DNA from: Hypericibacter sp049323455
GTDB lineage: Bacteria; Pseudomonadota; Alphaproteobacteria; Dongiales; Dongiaceae
Length of the DNA stretch: 64,000 nucleotides
Direction: 5' to 3'
NCBI GenBank assembly: GCA_049323455.1
Contig: JBMONF010000028.1
Location: forward strand, 18,982-82,981
Shown: positions 41,328-50,356 of the stretch, one piece after another
Numbering within the stretch: the first letter of the stretch is position 1
Layout: each line of letters begins with the position of its first letter
The notes under the pieces: model-generated
Databases searched by the model: none
The model's input: only the letters and a program-made list of their open reading frames with translations
What the model was told of the DNA's origin: nothing
Program-made: the position numbers and the translations under genes

Positions 41328-42083
41328 TCACCCGGCCGTGTTTCCGCCATCCACGAGCAGCAGCGCGCCGGTCATGTAGGACGAAGCGTCGGACGCAAGA
41401 AAGACAGCCGCCTTGGCGATCTCCTCGGGCCGCCCGACGCGGCCCATCGGCAGCGCCTCGCCCAGCGCCCTGAGGCCGTCCGCCGCGCCACCCGCTCGCA
41501 CCTCCAGGCCCGAGAGCAGCATGGGCGTCTCGGTATCGCCAGGGCAGAGGCAATTCACGCGGATGCCCTCGCGCGCGTGATCGAGCGCCATGGCCCGGGT
41601 CATTTGCGCCACCGCCCCCTTGGTCGCGCAGTAGGCGAACGCATGCCGCCCGCCGACCACGGACCAGTCCGAGCCGATATTGACGATCACCCCGCCGCCC
41701 TGGCGCTTCATCTGGCGCACGGCGGCGCGCGCCATATAGAACACGCCCGTCACATTGACGGCGAGCACGCGATGCCAGTCCTCGTCGGTCGTGGTCTCGA
41801 CCGTGCCGCGCGTGGCGACCCCGGCGTTGTTGACCAGCACGTCGAGGCGCCCGAAGCGATCGACGCATTCCTGCACCAGCCGCTCGGCGAAGCCGGGCTC
41901 GGTCACGTCGCCCGGCCGGAAACGAGCTTCCGGGCCGCAGTCCCGGCGCACCGCCTCGCCTCGCTCGACCGAGCGGCCGGTCAACACGAGCTTCGCCCCG
42001 GCCGCCGCCGCGGCCCGCGCGATCGCCGCGCCGATGCCCGAGCTGGCGCCCGTCACCAACACCGATTTGCCATCGAGATCCAT
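41328..42083 (-). CDS. Short-chain dehydrogenase/reductase (classical SDR)
   Basis: 251 residues from ATG 42083, with GAGGGGGA seven bases upstream; the longer frame to 42155 has no ribosome site. Classical SDR: TGASSGIGAAIARA cofactor motif at residues 13-26, NNAGVATRG near 87, the catalytic Ser in VNIGSDWSVVGG and the YCATK tyrosine-lysine pair near 157. C-terminal SYMTGALLLVDGGNT is complete. NAD(P)-dependent oxidation or reduction of an alcohol/ketone; substrate unknown. Lies 68 bases behind a cyclase-family gene on the same strand, so the pair may form a short catabolic operon. Confidence 0.9.
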   Translation of the reverse strand: MDLDGKSVLVTGASSGIGAAIARAAAAAGAKLVLTGRSVERGEAVRRDCGPEARFRPGDVTEPGFAERLVQECVDRFGRLDVLVNNAGVATRGTVETTTDEDWHRVLAVNVTGVFYMARAAVRQMKRQGGGVIVNIGSDWSVVGGRHAFAYCATKGAVAQMTRAMALDHAREGIRVNCLCPGDTETPMLLSGLEVRAGGAADGLRALGEALPMGRVGRPEEIAKAAVFLASDASSYMTGALLLVDGGNTAG

Positions 42084-42151
42084 GAATTCCCCCTCTTCGA
42101 TGCAGAAGGAGGAGGCGGTCGCCCGCCTCCCCGCAAAGGCACGCCCGATCG

Positions 42152-42970
42152 TCAAGGCAAGATCGCAAAGGCGCGTGCCGGAAAGCCGAACCCGTTTTCC
42201 ACCTTGGGCCAGGTCACGACGATCACGGCACCCGTGGCCGGCACCTTGTCGAGATTGGCCATCACCTCGATCTGCCAGTGGTTGTTCCGGAGAATCCAGG
42301 TCTCCGAATCCATCGTCTCGGTGATGTCGGTGTCGAGCGCTTCATGCCCGATCGCGGTCACGCCGCGCTGCTCGAACAGGAACTTGATCGCGTCCAGCGA
42401 CCAGGCGGGAAACGGATAGCGCTTGAAGTGCTCGGGATTGCTGTCCCAGTCCTTGTACATGTCGGTGCGCAGAGCCGCGAAGGAGCCTTTCGGCACGGGC
42501 CCATGCGCCTTTTCCCACTCCTCGATGTCGGCCACGCTCAAGGCATGGTTCGGGTCGTCGGCCAGCTTCGGCGTCATGTCGAAGACGACCAGCGGCAGAA
42601 TCATCTCCTTGAGCGGGATCTTGTCCATGGTGATCCCGTCGGGGTTGAAATGGGCCGGCGGATCCACATGCGTGCCATACTGCCCGACCATCGAGTAGAA
42701 GATCGTGCGAAATCCGTTCTTCTCGATGGTATAGGGTTCGTGCGTCACGGGATCGGCCGCCGCCGTCATGGTCGCTTGGCCGAAGCCGCTCCAGACCGGC
42801 GTGGTCGGGCTGAAGCTGTGCGTCAGGTCGATATATTCCTTGCTCTGGATGGTCTCGAGCGCCTCGGCCAGCGACTCGTCGGCACTCGCGCGGCCATTCG
42901 CGATGATGCAGGTCAGCGCCAATGCGCCGACAAAGACGGCGATCGATAAGGAACGGTCCCCAAGTTTCAT
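42152..42970 (-). CDS. Secreted cyclase-family protein (kynurenine formamidase-like fold)
   Basis: 272 residues from ATG 42970 (GGAGGG upstream). Residues 1-31 are a signal peptide (LSIAVFVGALALTCIIANG, cleavage near ASA). The metal-binding cyclase motif is GQYGTHVDPPAHF near residue 88, where the family consensus is HxGTHxDxPxH; the first His is replaced by Gln, the others are kept. ALRTDMYKDW and AIGHEALDTDI supply further conserved residues. Family members hydrolyse N-formylkynurenine or cyclise/cleave lactones and amides. Periplasmic location is unusual for KynB, so a different substrate is likely. Confidence 0.85.
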   Translation of the reverse strand: MKLGDRSLSIAVFVGALALTCIIANGRASADESLAEALETIQSKEYIDLTHSFSPTTPVWSGFGQATMTAAADPVTHEPYTIEKNGFRTIFYSMVGQYGTHVDPPAHFNPDGITMDKIPLKEMILPLVVFDMTPKLADDPNHALSVADIEEWEKAHGPVPKGSFAALRTDMYKDWDSNPEHFKRYPFPAWSLDAIKFLFEQRGVTAIGHEALDTDITETMDSETWILRNNHWQIEVMANLDKVPATGAVIVVTWPKVENGFGFPARAFAILP

Positions 42971-43009
42971 GGCTTCCCTCCCGCTGTCTGTCCTTGGCCG
43001 GCCTCCCTC

Positions 43010-43028
43010 GGACCCCCCGGGGAGGTCC
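43010..43028. terminator. Hairpin downstream of the aldehyde dehydrogenase gene
   Basis: GGACC, CCCC pair with GGGG, GGTCC with one unpaired A, and a larger envelope GCTGTCT (42983) with AGACAGC (43035) surrounds it. No T-run. Placed between the aldehyde dehydrogenase and cyclase genes, both transcribed leftward. Confidence 0.5.
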
Positions 43029-43184
43029 GGCGGGAGACAGCATGGCGCAAGCGACGAGCCCAGGCCATATGCCGCCGCCGGCGCAGCCGGGCGCGTGGCG
43101 GGCGCAGGGAAGGTCCGGCGCGCAGAAAACGGGGAGGCGATCGCCCCGCCCCCCCGTCTCTCCGACGCTATTCGGCGCCCTGGC

Positions 43185-44687
43185 TCAGGCGCCGATATGG
43201 ATCCAGGTGGCCTTGAGCTGCGTGTATTTCTCCATCGCGTGCAGCGACTTGTCACGGCCGAAGCCGGATTGCTTGAAGCCGCCGAAGGGCGAGGAGATGT
43301 GGCCGTTGTCGAAGCAGTTGACCCACACCACGCCGGCCCGGAGCGCCCGCGACGCCTTGAAGGCCTTGGTGATGTCCTTGGTCCAGACCGCGGCGGCAAG
43401 GCCATAGATGGTGTCGTTGCCGATCTTCACCGCCTGTTCCGGATCCTTGAAGGTGATGGTCGAAAGCACCGGCCCGAAAATCTCCTCCTGGGCGATCTTC
43501 ATCTTGTTGTCGACCTCGTCGAACACGGTCGGCTCGATGTAGTAGCCGCCGGTCTCGGCCTTCACGCGCTTGCCGCCCATGGCGAGCTTGGCGCCCTCCT
43601 TCTTGCCGGCCTCGATATAGCCCAGCACGCGCTCCATCTGCGTCTTGTCGACCATGGCGCCGAGCCCCGTCTTGGGATCGAGCGGGTCGCCCGGTGCCAG
43701 CTTCTTGCCGACCGCCATGACCGTCTCGAGCACCTTGTCCTTGACCGTCTCCTCGACGATCAGGCGCGAGCCTGCGTTGCAGACCTCGCCCTGGTTGAAG
43801 AAGATGCCCCAGGCGGCCGCGGTTGCGGCAGCCTCGAGATCGGGCGCGTCGGCCATGATGATGTTGGGCGTCTTGCCGCCGCACTCGAGCGAGACCTGCT
43901 TCATGTTGGACTCGCCCGCATAGCGCAGGAAGTACTTGCCGACCTCGGTCGAGCCGGTGAAGGTCACGCAATCGACGTCCATGTGCCGGCCCAGCGCCTG
44001 GCCCGCGGTCTCGCCGAAGCCCGGCACCACATTGAACACACCCTCGGGAATGCCGGCCTCGGATGCCAGCTCGGCGATGCGGATGGCTGAAAGCGGCGAC
44101 TGCTCGGCCGGCTTCACGATCATCGAGTTGCCGGTGGCGAGCGCCGGGCCGATCTTCCAGGACGCCATCAGCAGCGGAAAGTTCCACGGCACCACCGCGG
44201 CGACGACGCCCACGGGCTCGCGGCGGATCAGCGACACGGCCTCGGGGCCGGTCGGCGCAATCTCGTCATAGAGCTTGTCGATCGCCTCGGCATACCAGCG
44301 GATGCACTGGGCCGAGAGCGGCACGTCGATGCGCGAGCTGTCGCGGATCGGCTTGCCCATGTCGAGCGTCTCGAGCAGCGCCAGCTCGGTGGTGTGCTTC
44401 TCGATCAGGTCGGCGAACTTGATCAGGATCTTCTTGCGCTCGGAGCCTGCCATGCGCGACCACACGCCCTTCTCGAAGGCGGCGCGGGCAGCCTTCACGG
44501 CGCGATCGACATCCTCCCTGTCGCCCTCCGCCACCTTGGTGACGACCTTGCCGGTGGCCGGGTTGATGCAATCGAAGGTCTTGCCGGATGCGGCCGGCAC
44601 ATACTTGCCGTTGATGAAGCACTGATTGCGGAAGGAAAGGCGCGATGCCTGATCCTTCCAGTGGTCGATCGACAGGGCGGCGGACAT
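43185..44687 (-). CDS. Aldehyde dehydrogenase (aminobutyraldehyde/PuuC-like)
   Basis: 500 residues, complete. NAD-dependent ALDH superfamily: GVVAAVVPWNFPLLMASWKIGPALA (cited in two pieces, about 153-178), FTGSTEVGKYFL near 240, the general-base Glu in SLECGGKTPN near 265 and the nucleophile Cys in NQGEVCNAGSRL near 300. The N-terminus (RNQCFINGKYVPAASGKTFDCINPATG) and C-terminus (GGFKQSGFGRDKSLHAMEKYTQLKATWI, read as two parts) resemble PuuC, which oxidises gamma-glutamyl-aminobutyraldehyde and related aldehydes in polyamine breakdown. Substrate range of this group is broad. Same strand as fhs and the mgs/mgd genes, separated from fhs by a repeat. Confidence 0.88.
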   Translation of the reverse strand: MSAALSIDHWKDQASRLSFRNQCFINGKYVPAASGKTFDCINPATGKVVTKVAEGDREDVDRAVKAARAAFEKGVWSRMAGSERKKILIKFADLIEKHTTELALLETLDMGKPIRDSSRIDVPLSAQCIRWYAEAIDKLYDEIAPTGPEAVSLIRREPVGVVAAVVPWNFPLLMASWKIGPALATGNSMIVKPAEQSPLSAIRIAELASEAGIPEGVFNVVPGFGETAGQALGRHMDVDCVTFTGSTEVGKYFLRYAGESNMKQVSLECGGKTPNIIMADAPDLEAAATAAAWGIFFNQGEVCNAGSRLIVEETVKDKVLETVMAVGKKLAPGDPLDPKTGLGAMVDKTQMERVLGYIEAGKKEGAKLAMGGKRVKAETGGYYIEPTVFDEVDNKMKIAQEEIFGPVLSTITFKDPEQAVKIGNDTIYGLAAAVWTKDITKAFKASRALRAGVVWVNCFDNGHISSPFGGFKQSGFGRDKSLHAMEKYTQLKATWIHIGA

Positions 44688-44767
44688 CCGATTCTCCCGG
44701 GTGTTGAAGGGATATAGGGGATGGCTGGAATGGCGGCGACTCTACTCCGCCGCCCGCACCGGCGGCA

Positions 44768-44871
44768 AGGCTCGGCGCCCGCGGCCCCGGCCCTCTCCCC
44801 GCCTTGCGCGCTTCGCCCGCGGCCTTTTGAATTTGCCGGCGAAGCCGGCGGCGGGGCGAGGGAGAAAACTT
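44768..44871. repeat. Nested-palindrome intergenic repeat, copy E (reverse orientation)
   Basis: Read on the minus strand it gives CGCCGGCTTCGCCGGCAAAT followed by GGCCGCGGGCGAAGCGCGC, the two inner hairpins of the family found at 12825, 16953 and 24043, between GCCCCGCC-rich arms. It separates the aldehyde dehydrogenase and fhs genes. Confidence 0.75.
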
Positions 44872-44873
44872 GA

Positions 44874-44906
44874 CCCTCTCCCCCAACAACTCGTTGGGGG
44901 AGAGGG
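44874..44906. terminator. Perfect 14-bp hairpin after fhs
   Basis: CCCTCTCCCCCAAC (44874-44887) and its exact complement (44893-44906) enclose the loop AACTC. It starts 15 bases after the fhs stop in transcription direction. No T-run follows on the minus strand (AAGTTTTC only), so termination is likely but unproved. Confidence 0.6.
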
Positions 44907-44920
44907 AAGGGAGAGGGGGC

Positions 44921-46603
44921 TTAGAACAGCCCCTCGATCTCGCCTTGCGCGTTCAGCCTGATGTGGTTGGCCGAGGGCACCTTGGGCAGGCCCGGCATGG
45001 TCATGATCTCGCCGCAGATCACCACCAGGAACTCCGCGCCGGCGGAGAGCTTGATCTCGCGCACCGGGACGACGTGATTGGAGGGCGCGCCCTTCAGGTT
45101 GGGGTCGGTCGAGAAGCTGTATTGCGTCTTGGCCACGCAGATCGGGTAGTGGCCGAAGCCGCTCTTCTGGAACTCGGCGAACTGATCGCGCACCTTCTTG
45201 TCGGCGATGATGCCCTGGGCGCCGTAGAGGCTCTGCGCGATGGTGCGCACCTTGTCCCAGAGCGGCATGTCGTCGGGATAGAGCGTGCGGAAGTTGGCCT
45301 TCCCGCTCTCGGCGATCTGCACCACCTTGCGCGCCAGCGCCTCGGTGCCGGCGCTGCCGTCGGCCCAGTGCGTGCACTCGATCGCTTCGGTGCCGAGCTC
45401 GGCGCAGGCCTGCTTGAGCGCGGCCAGCTCGGCGTCGGTGTCGGCCGAGAAGCGATTGATCGCCACCACCGGCGGGACGCCGAAGCTCTGCACGTTCTCG
45501 ATGTGGCGGGCCAGGTTGGCGATGCCCTTCTTGAGCGCCTCGACGTTCTCCTTGCCGAGGTCCTCCTTGGCCACGCCGCCATGCATCTTGAGCGCACGGA
45601 TGGTGGCGACGATCACGGCGGCCGAGGGCTTGAGCCCCGTCTTGCGGCACTTGATGTCGAAGAACTTCTCGGCGCCGAGGTCGGCGCCGAAGCCGGCCTC
45701 GGTCACCACGTAGTCGGCGAGCTTGAGCGCGCTGCGGGTGGCGATCACCGAATTGCAGCCGTGCGCGATGTTGGCGAACGGGCCGCCATGGATGAAGGCC
45801 GGGTTGTTCTCGAGCGTCTGCACCAGGTTCGGCATCAGCGCGTCCTTGAGCAGCACGGTCATCGGCCCCTCGGCCTTGAGGTCGCGGGCGTAGATCGGCT
45901 TGCGGTCGCGGCTGTAGCCGACGATGATGTTGCCGAGCCGGCGCGTCAGATCGTCGAGGTCGCTGGCCAGGCAGAAGATCGCCATCACCTCCGACGCGAC
46001 CGTGATGTCGAAGCCGTCCTCGCGCGGGAAGCCGTTGGCGACCCCGCCCAGCGACGACACGATCGAGCGCAGCGCGCGGTCGTTCATGTCGAGGACGCGC
46101 TTCCAGGTGACGCGGCGCGGATCGATGCCGAGCTCGTTGCCCCAATAGATGTGATTGTCGAGCAGGGCTGCCAGCAGGTTGTTGGCGGTGCCGATGGCGT
46201 GGAAGTCGCCGGTGAAGTGGAGGTTGATGTCCTCCATCGGCACGACCTGGGCATAACCGCCGCCGGCGGCACCGCCCTTCACGCCGAAGCAGGGCCCGAG
46301 CGAGGGCTCGCGCAAGCAGATCACGGCCTTCTTGCCGATGCGGTTGAGGCCGTCGCCGAGGCCCACCGTGGTGGTGGTCTTGCCCTCGCCCGCCGGGGTG
46401 GGCGTGATCGCCGTGACCAGGATCAGCTTGCCGTCAGGGCGCGACTTGAGCTGGTTGATATAGCCGAGATCGATCTTGGCCTTGTTCGGCCCGTAGCGGA
46501 ACAGGTGCTTTTCCGGAATCCCGAGCTTCTCGGCGATCGTCTCGATCGGCTGCATCTTCGCAGCGCGGGCGATCTCGATGTCGCTGCCGACCTTCTTAGC
46601 CAT
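44921..46603 (-). CDS. fhs: Formate-tetrahydrofolate ligase (10-formyl-THF synthetase)
   Basis: 560 residues, the normal length. ATP-dependent joining of formate and tetrahydrofolate. Visible motifs: the P-loop-like TPTPAGEGKTTTTVGLGDGL near residues 67-85, LREPSLGPCFGVKGGAAGGG near 100 and the PGLPKVPSANHI folate/ATP region near 540. It is the next gene downstream of gmaS on the same strand (249 bases apart). In methylamine users this enzyme links the C1 unit released from N-methylglutamate to the folate pool, which fits the neighbourhood; it is also a housekeeping enzyme in many bacteria. Confidence 0.96.
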   Translation of the reverse strand: MAKKVGSDIEIARAAKMQPIETIAEKLGIPEKHLFRYGPNKAKIDLGYINQLKSRPDGKLILVTAITPTPAGEGKTTTTVGLGDGLNRIGKKAVICLREPSLGPCFGVKGGAAGGGYAQVVPMEDINLHFTGDFHAIGTANNLLAALLDNHIYWGNELGIDPRRVTWKRVLDMNDRALRSIVSSLGGVANGFPREDGFDITVASEVMAIFCLASDLDDLTRRLGNIIVGYSRDRKPIYARDLKAEGPMTVLLKDALMPNLVQTLENNPAFIHGGPFANIAHGCNSVIATRSALKLADYVVTEAGFGADLGAEKFFDIKCRKTGLKPSAAVIVATIRALKMHGGVAKEDLGKENVEALKKGIANLARHIENVQSFGVPPVVAINRFSADTDAELAALKQACAELGTEAIECTHWADGSAGTEALARKVVQIAESGKANFRTLYPDDMPLWDKVRTIAQSLYGAQGIIADKKVRDQFAEFQKSGFGHYPICVAKTQYSFSTDPNLKGAPSNHVVPVREIKLSAGAEFLVVICGEIMTMPGLPKVPSANHIRLNAQGEIEGLF

Positions 46604-46852
46604 CGTCCCCTATCCTCTTGGTTCAGCGCATATTCCCGCGGCCCGAAAGGCCGGCCCGGAGGCTATCCGGCGCCGGCCATCCGCAATGGTCCCGAAACGA
46701 CGCGATTTGGCCTGGCGGGGTCCACCAAAAATGGTCCAATTCGATGGCGCCGGCCAGGAGAAAGGCCGACTGCCCGCAAAAAAGGCCCCGGCCCTCGCGC
46801 GCAAGCCAGATGCCGTACGCGCCGATAGGGCCGGGCTATGCCGCGACAGGCC

Positions 46853-48160
46853 TCAGCAGTCGAGCGTGTTATCCAGCTCCCATTGGGTCAGGTGACGGCA
46901 GTACTGCGACCACTCCTCGTTCTTCATCCGGACATAGGCGTCCACGAAGCTGTCGCCGAAGGCGTCGCGCAGCACCTTGCTCTTCTCCGTCAGCCGCAGG
47001 GCGTCGAGCAGGTTGAGCGGCAGCTTCTTGGCGTTCTTCACCTTGTGCCCTTCGGTGTACATGTTGATGTCGAGCCGCGGGCCCGGGTCGCGCTTGTTTT
47101 CGATGCCGTCGAGACCCGCCGCCAACACGCCCGCCTGCAGCAGGTAGGGATTGGCAGCCCCGTCCATCAGCCGGAGCTCGAAGCGGCCGGAGTCCGGGAT
47201 GCGCACCATGTGCGTGCGGTTGTTGCCGCCATAGGTGATGGTGTTGGGCGACCAGGTCGCGCCCGAGATCGTGCGCGGCGCGTTGATGCGCTTGTAGCTG
47301 TTGACCGTCGGGTTGAAGAACGAGCAAAGCGATTCGGCGGAGTGCATGATGCCGCCGAGGAACTGATAGGCAAGCTTGGAAAGCCCGAGCTCGCCCTTGG
47401 GATCGTGGAAGACGTTGGTCTTGCCGGCCTTGTCCCACAGCGAGACATGGGCGTGGCAGCCATTGCCGGTGAGGTTCGGGAACGGCTTCGGCATGAAGGT
47501 CGCGCGCATGCCGTGCTTCTCGGCGATCTGGCGGACCATGTATTTGAAGAAGACGTGGCGGTCGGCGGTGAGGAGCGCGTCGTCATATTCCCAGTTCATC
47601 TCGAACTGGCCGTTCGCATCCTCGTGGTCGTTCTGATAGGGCTTCCAGCCGAGCGCCAGCATCGCGTTGCAGATGTCGGTGATGACGTCGTAGCGGCGCA
47701 TCAGGGCCATCTGGTCGTAGCAGGGCTTGCCCTGGCTATCGAGCGCGTCGGCGATGCTCTTGCCGTCCGGCGTGGTCAGGAAGAACTCGCACTCCACGCC
47801 GGTCTTCATGCGCCAGCCTTTGGCCGCGGCGCGCGCCATCTGGCGCTTGAGCTGGGCGCGTGGGCTGTCGACTACCTCCTTGCCGTCCATCCACAGGTCG
47901 CTGGCGAGCCAGCCTACCTCGGGCTTCCAGGGAAGCTGGATCAGGCTGTCGGGATCGGGCTTGGCGAAGAGATCGGGATGAGCCGGCGTCATGTCGAGCC
48001 AGGTGGCGAAACCGGCGAAGCCGGCCCCGTCGCGCTGCATGCCGCCGATCGCCTCGGCCGGTGCCAGCTTGGCCCTGAGCACGCCGAACAGATCGACATA
48101 GCTGATGAGGAAATATTTGATCTTCCGCTCTTTGGCGACTTTCTGCAAATCGATGGCCAT
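46853..48160 (-). CDS. gmaS: Gamma-glutamylmethylamide synthetase (type III glutamine synthetase-like)
   Basis: 435 residues. Glutamine-synthetase fold of the GlnT/GmaS branch. The ATP/metal residues are in MKTGVECEFFL (about 130), NDHEDANGQFEMNWEYDDAL (about 180), GNGCHAHVSLWD (about 230, catalytic-site His pair) and GRFELRLMDGAANPYL near 330. In the methylamine pathway GmaS uses ATP to join methylamine to glutamate. The assignment over plain GlnT rests on the adjacent mgsABC and mgdABCD genes in the same order as known N-methylglutamate clusters. It is last in that series. A GC-rich hairpin sits in the 167-base gap before it. Confidence 0.85.
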   Translation of the reverse strand: MAIDLQKVAKERKIKYFLISYVDLFGVLRAKLAPAEAIGGMQRDGAGFAGFATWLDMTPAHPDLFAKPDPDSLIQLPWKPEVGWLASDLWMDGKEVVDSPRAQLKRQMARAAAKGWRMKTGVECEFFLTTPDGKSIADALDSQGKPCYDQMALMRRYDVITDICNAMLALGWKPYQNDHEDANGQFEMNWEYDDALLTADRHVFFKYMVRQIAEKHGMRATFMPKPFPNLTGNGCHAHVSLWDKAGKTNVFHDPKGELGLSKLAYQFLGGIMHSAESLCSFFNPTVNSYKRINAPRTISGATWSPNTITYGGNNRTHMVRIPDSGRFELRLMDGAANPYLLQAGVLAAGLDGIENKRDPGPRLDINMYTEGHKVKNAKKLPLNLLDALRLTEKSKVLRDAFGDSFVDAYVRMKNEEWSQYCRHLTQWELDNTLDC

Positions 48161-48241
48161 GATGGTCTTACGTCCCCTGCTCCCGTGTCGGCCTTCTCGA
48201 GCATCCGCCCGGTCCAGGCCTGTTTCTTTGATGATACTTGC

Positions 48242-48276
48242 GGCCCGGCGCGATCCTGGAGGGACCGCGCCGGGCC
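48242..48276. other. Strong hairpin between mgsC and gmaS
   Basis: GGCCCGGCGCG (48242-48252) and its exact complement (48266-48276) form an 11-bp stem. There is no T-run on the minus strand. It lies in the only sizeable gap between mgsC and gmaS and may set their relative expression by partial termination or mRNA protection. Confidence 0.55.
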
Positions 48277-48327
48277 TGAAAATGGCGAGGCCCGTCGTTT
48301 CAGAAACGGCCGGCCAGGCCCTTATCC

Positions 48328-49644
48328 TCAGCTCCAGCCCGGGATCCAGTTGGTGCCGGCGAGCGGCACCTTGGCCATCGCGGCCGCCTCGACCGTGAGG
48401 GCCACCAGATCGTCGGGCTCGAGATTGTGCACGTGGCTCTTGCCGCAGGCACGTGCGACGGTCTGCAGCTCGAGGGTCATCACCGAGAGATAGTTCCGAA
48501 GCCAGCGCGCGCCCTGCTCGGGCTTGAGCCGCTTCTGCAGCTCCGGATCCTGCGTCGTCACGCCGACCGGGCAGCGGCCGGTGTGGCAGTGATGGCAGGC
48601 GCCGGGCTCGGTGCCAAGCGCGTGATAATCCTCCAGATAGACCGGCTTGTTGCAGCCGAGCGCCACCATGGTCGCCGAGCCGATCGCGACCGCGTCGGCG
48701 CCCAGCGCCAGCGCCTTGGCCACATCGGCGCCGGAGCGGATGCCGCCGGAGACGATGAGCTGGACCTTGCGGTGCATATCGAGCTCCTGCAAGGCCTCGA
48801 CCGCAAGGCGCACCGCCGGCAGGGTCGGAATGCCGACATGCTCGATGAAGACATCCTGTGTCGCTGCGGTGCCGCCCTGCATGCCGTCCAGCACCACCAC
48901 GTCGGCGCCGGCCTTGACGGCGAGCGCCACGTCGTAGCGCGTGCGGGTCGCACCCACCTTGACGTAGATCGGCTTCTCCCAGTCGGTGATCTCGCGGATC
49001 TCCTGGATCTTGATGGTGAGATCGTCGGGCCCGGTCCAGTCGGGGTGGCGGCAGGCCGAGCGCTGGTCGATGCCCACGGGCAGCGTGCGCATCGCCGCCA
49101 CGCGCTCGGTGATCTTCTGGCCCAGCAGCATGCCGCCGCCGCCGGGCTTGGCACCCTGCCCGACCACTACCTCGATCGCGTCGGCGCGGCGCAGATCGTC
49201 GGGGTTCATGCCATAGCGCGAGGGCAGCACCTGATAGACCAGCGTTTTGGAGCTCTGACGCTCCTCCTCGGTCATGCCGCCGTCGCCGGTGGTGGTGCTG
49301 GTTCCCGCCGCCGTGGCTGCGCGGCCGATCGCCTCCTTGGCGTTGGCGCCGAGCGCGCCGAAGCTCATGCCGGCGATGGTGATCGGGATCTTGAGCTGGA
49401 TCGGCTTCTTGGCGAAGCGAGTGCCGAGCGTCACATCGGTCGCGCATTTCTCGCGGTAGCCCTCGAGCGGGTAGCGCGAGACGGAGGCGCCGAGAAACAC
49501 CAAGTCGTCGAACGTCGGCAGCCTGCGCTTGGCGCCGAAGCCGCGGATCTCGTAGAGCCCCTGGTCGGCCGCACGGTGGATCTCATGCAGCACTTGCGGC
49601 GTGAACGTAGCGGAGTAGCGCTGGATGCGCGGATCGACGGTCAT
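48328..49644 (-). CDS. mgsC: N-methylglutamate synthase large subunit, FMN/Fe-S glutamate synthase-like
   Basis: 438 residues. Corresponds to the FMN-binding barrel of glutamate synthase (GltB). It has ITIAGMSFGALGANAKEAIGRA (in two pieces near residues 90-110), GDGGMTEEERQ, VSGGIRSGADVAKALALGADAVAIG (FMN phosphate loop, near 310) and the cysteine cluster CHHCHTGRCPVGV near 350 for a 3Fe-4S centre. In MgsABC this subunit reduces the imine formed from 2-oxoglutarate and methylamine to N-methylglutamate. It follows mgsB by 28 bases. A second copy lies at 58840. Confidence 0.87.
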   Translation of the reverse strand: MTVDPRIQRYSATFTPQVLHEIHRAADQGLYEIRGFGAKRRLPTFDDLVFLGASVSRYPLEGYREKCATDVTLGTRFAKKPIQLKIPITIAGMSFGALGANAKEAIGRAATAAGTSTTTGDGGMTEEERQSSKTLVYQVLPSRYGMNPDDLRRADAIEVVVGQGAKPGGGGMLLGQKITERVAAMRTLPVGIDQRSACRHPDWTGPDDLTIKIQEIREITDWEKPIYVKVGATRTRYDVALAVKAGADVVVLDGMQGGTAATQDVFIEHVGIPTLPAVRLAVEALQELDMHRKVQLIVSGGIRSGADVAKALALGADAVAIGSATMVALGCNKPVYLEDYHALGTEPGACHHCHTGRCPVGVTTQDPELQKRLKPEQGARWLRNYLSVMTLELQTVARACGKSHVHNLEPDDLVALTVEAAAMAKVPLAGTNWIPGWS

Positions 49645-49672
49645 GATCGGGATCTCCCGGAAACCAAAGGGC

Positions 49673-50356
49673 TCAATATGCGTCGGCGTGGTCGATGTGG
49701 AAGTTGTAGAGCTTGCGGGCCGAGCCGTAACGCTTGAACCGCCGCGGGTCGGCCTTGATGCCGGCGCGCGCCAGGAGCCGCTCGAGCTTGGCCAGGTGAT
49801 GTTCGGTCATCGGCTTCTCGATGCAGTCGGCGCCCAAGCTCTCGACCGTGCCCTGGACATAGAGCTTCGCCTCGTAAATCGAATCGCCAAGGCTCGAGCC
49901 GGCGTTGCCGCAGACGACCAGGCTGCCGCCTTGAGCCATGAAGGCGCTCATATGGCCGACCGAGCCGCCGACCACGATGTCGATGCCCTTCATCGAGATG
50001 CCGCAGCGCAGGCCCGCATCGCCTTCGATCACGAGCAGGCCGCCGCGGCCGGTGGCGCCCGCGGCGTCGGAGGCGTTGCCCTTCACCCGCACCTCGCCCG
50101 ACATCATGTTCTCGGCCACGCCCACGCCGCAGTGGCCGTTGATGATGATCGAGGCTTCCTTGTTCATGCCGGCGCAGTAGTAGCCGGGGTGGCCGTCGAT
50201 GACGACCTCGATGGGCGCGGAGAGGCCGGCGCAGAGCGCATGCGCGCCCTTCGGGTTGACGACGCGCCAAGCGCGCTCGTTGGTGTCGGGCGGCAGGCGA
50301 TGAAGCCGCTCGTTCAACTCGCGGATGGTGCTATGGGCGAGATCGACGGTGATCAT
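49673..50356 (-). CDS. mgsB: N-methylglutamate synthase subunit, GXGXG (GltB C-terminal) domain
   Basis: 227 residues. Made largely of the GXGXG beta-helix found at the C-terminus of glutamate synthase: repeated turns such as INGHCGVGVAENMMSGEVRVKG, VIEGDAGLRCGISMKGIDIVVGG and LVVCGNAGSSLGDSIYEAKLYVQG (read in short parts). It is structural and holds the amidotransferase and synthase parts together. The start overlaps the mgsA stop by four bases (ATGA), so it is translationally coupled. Confidence 0.87.
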   Translation of the reverse strand: MITVDLAHSTIRELNERLHRLPPDTNERAWRVVNPKGAHALCAGLSAPIEVVIDGHPGYYCAGMNKEASIIINGHCGVGVAENMMSGEVRVKGNASDAAGATGRGGLLVIEGDAGLRCGISMKGIDIVVGGSVGHMSAFMAQGGSLVVCGNAGSSLGDSIYEAKLYVQGTVESLGADCIEKPMTEHHLAKLERLLARAGIKADPRRFKRYGSARKLYNFHIDHADAY

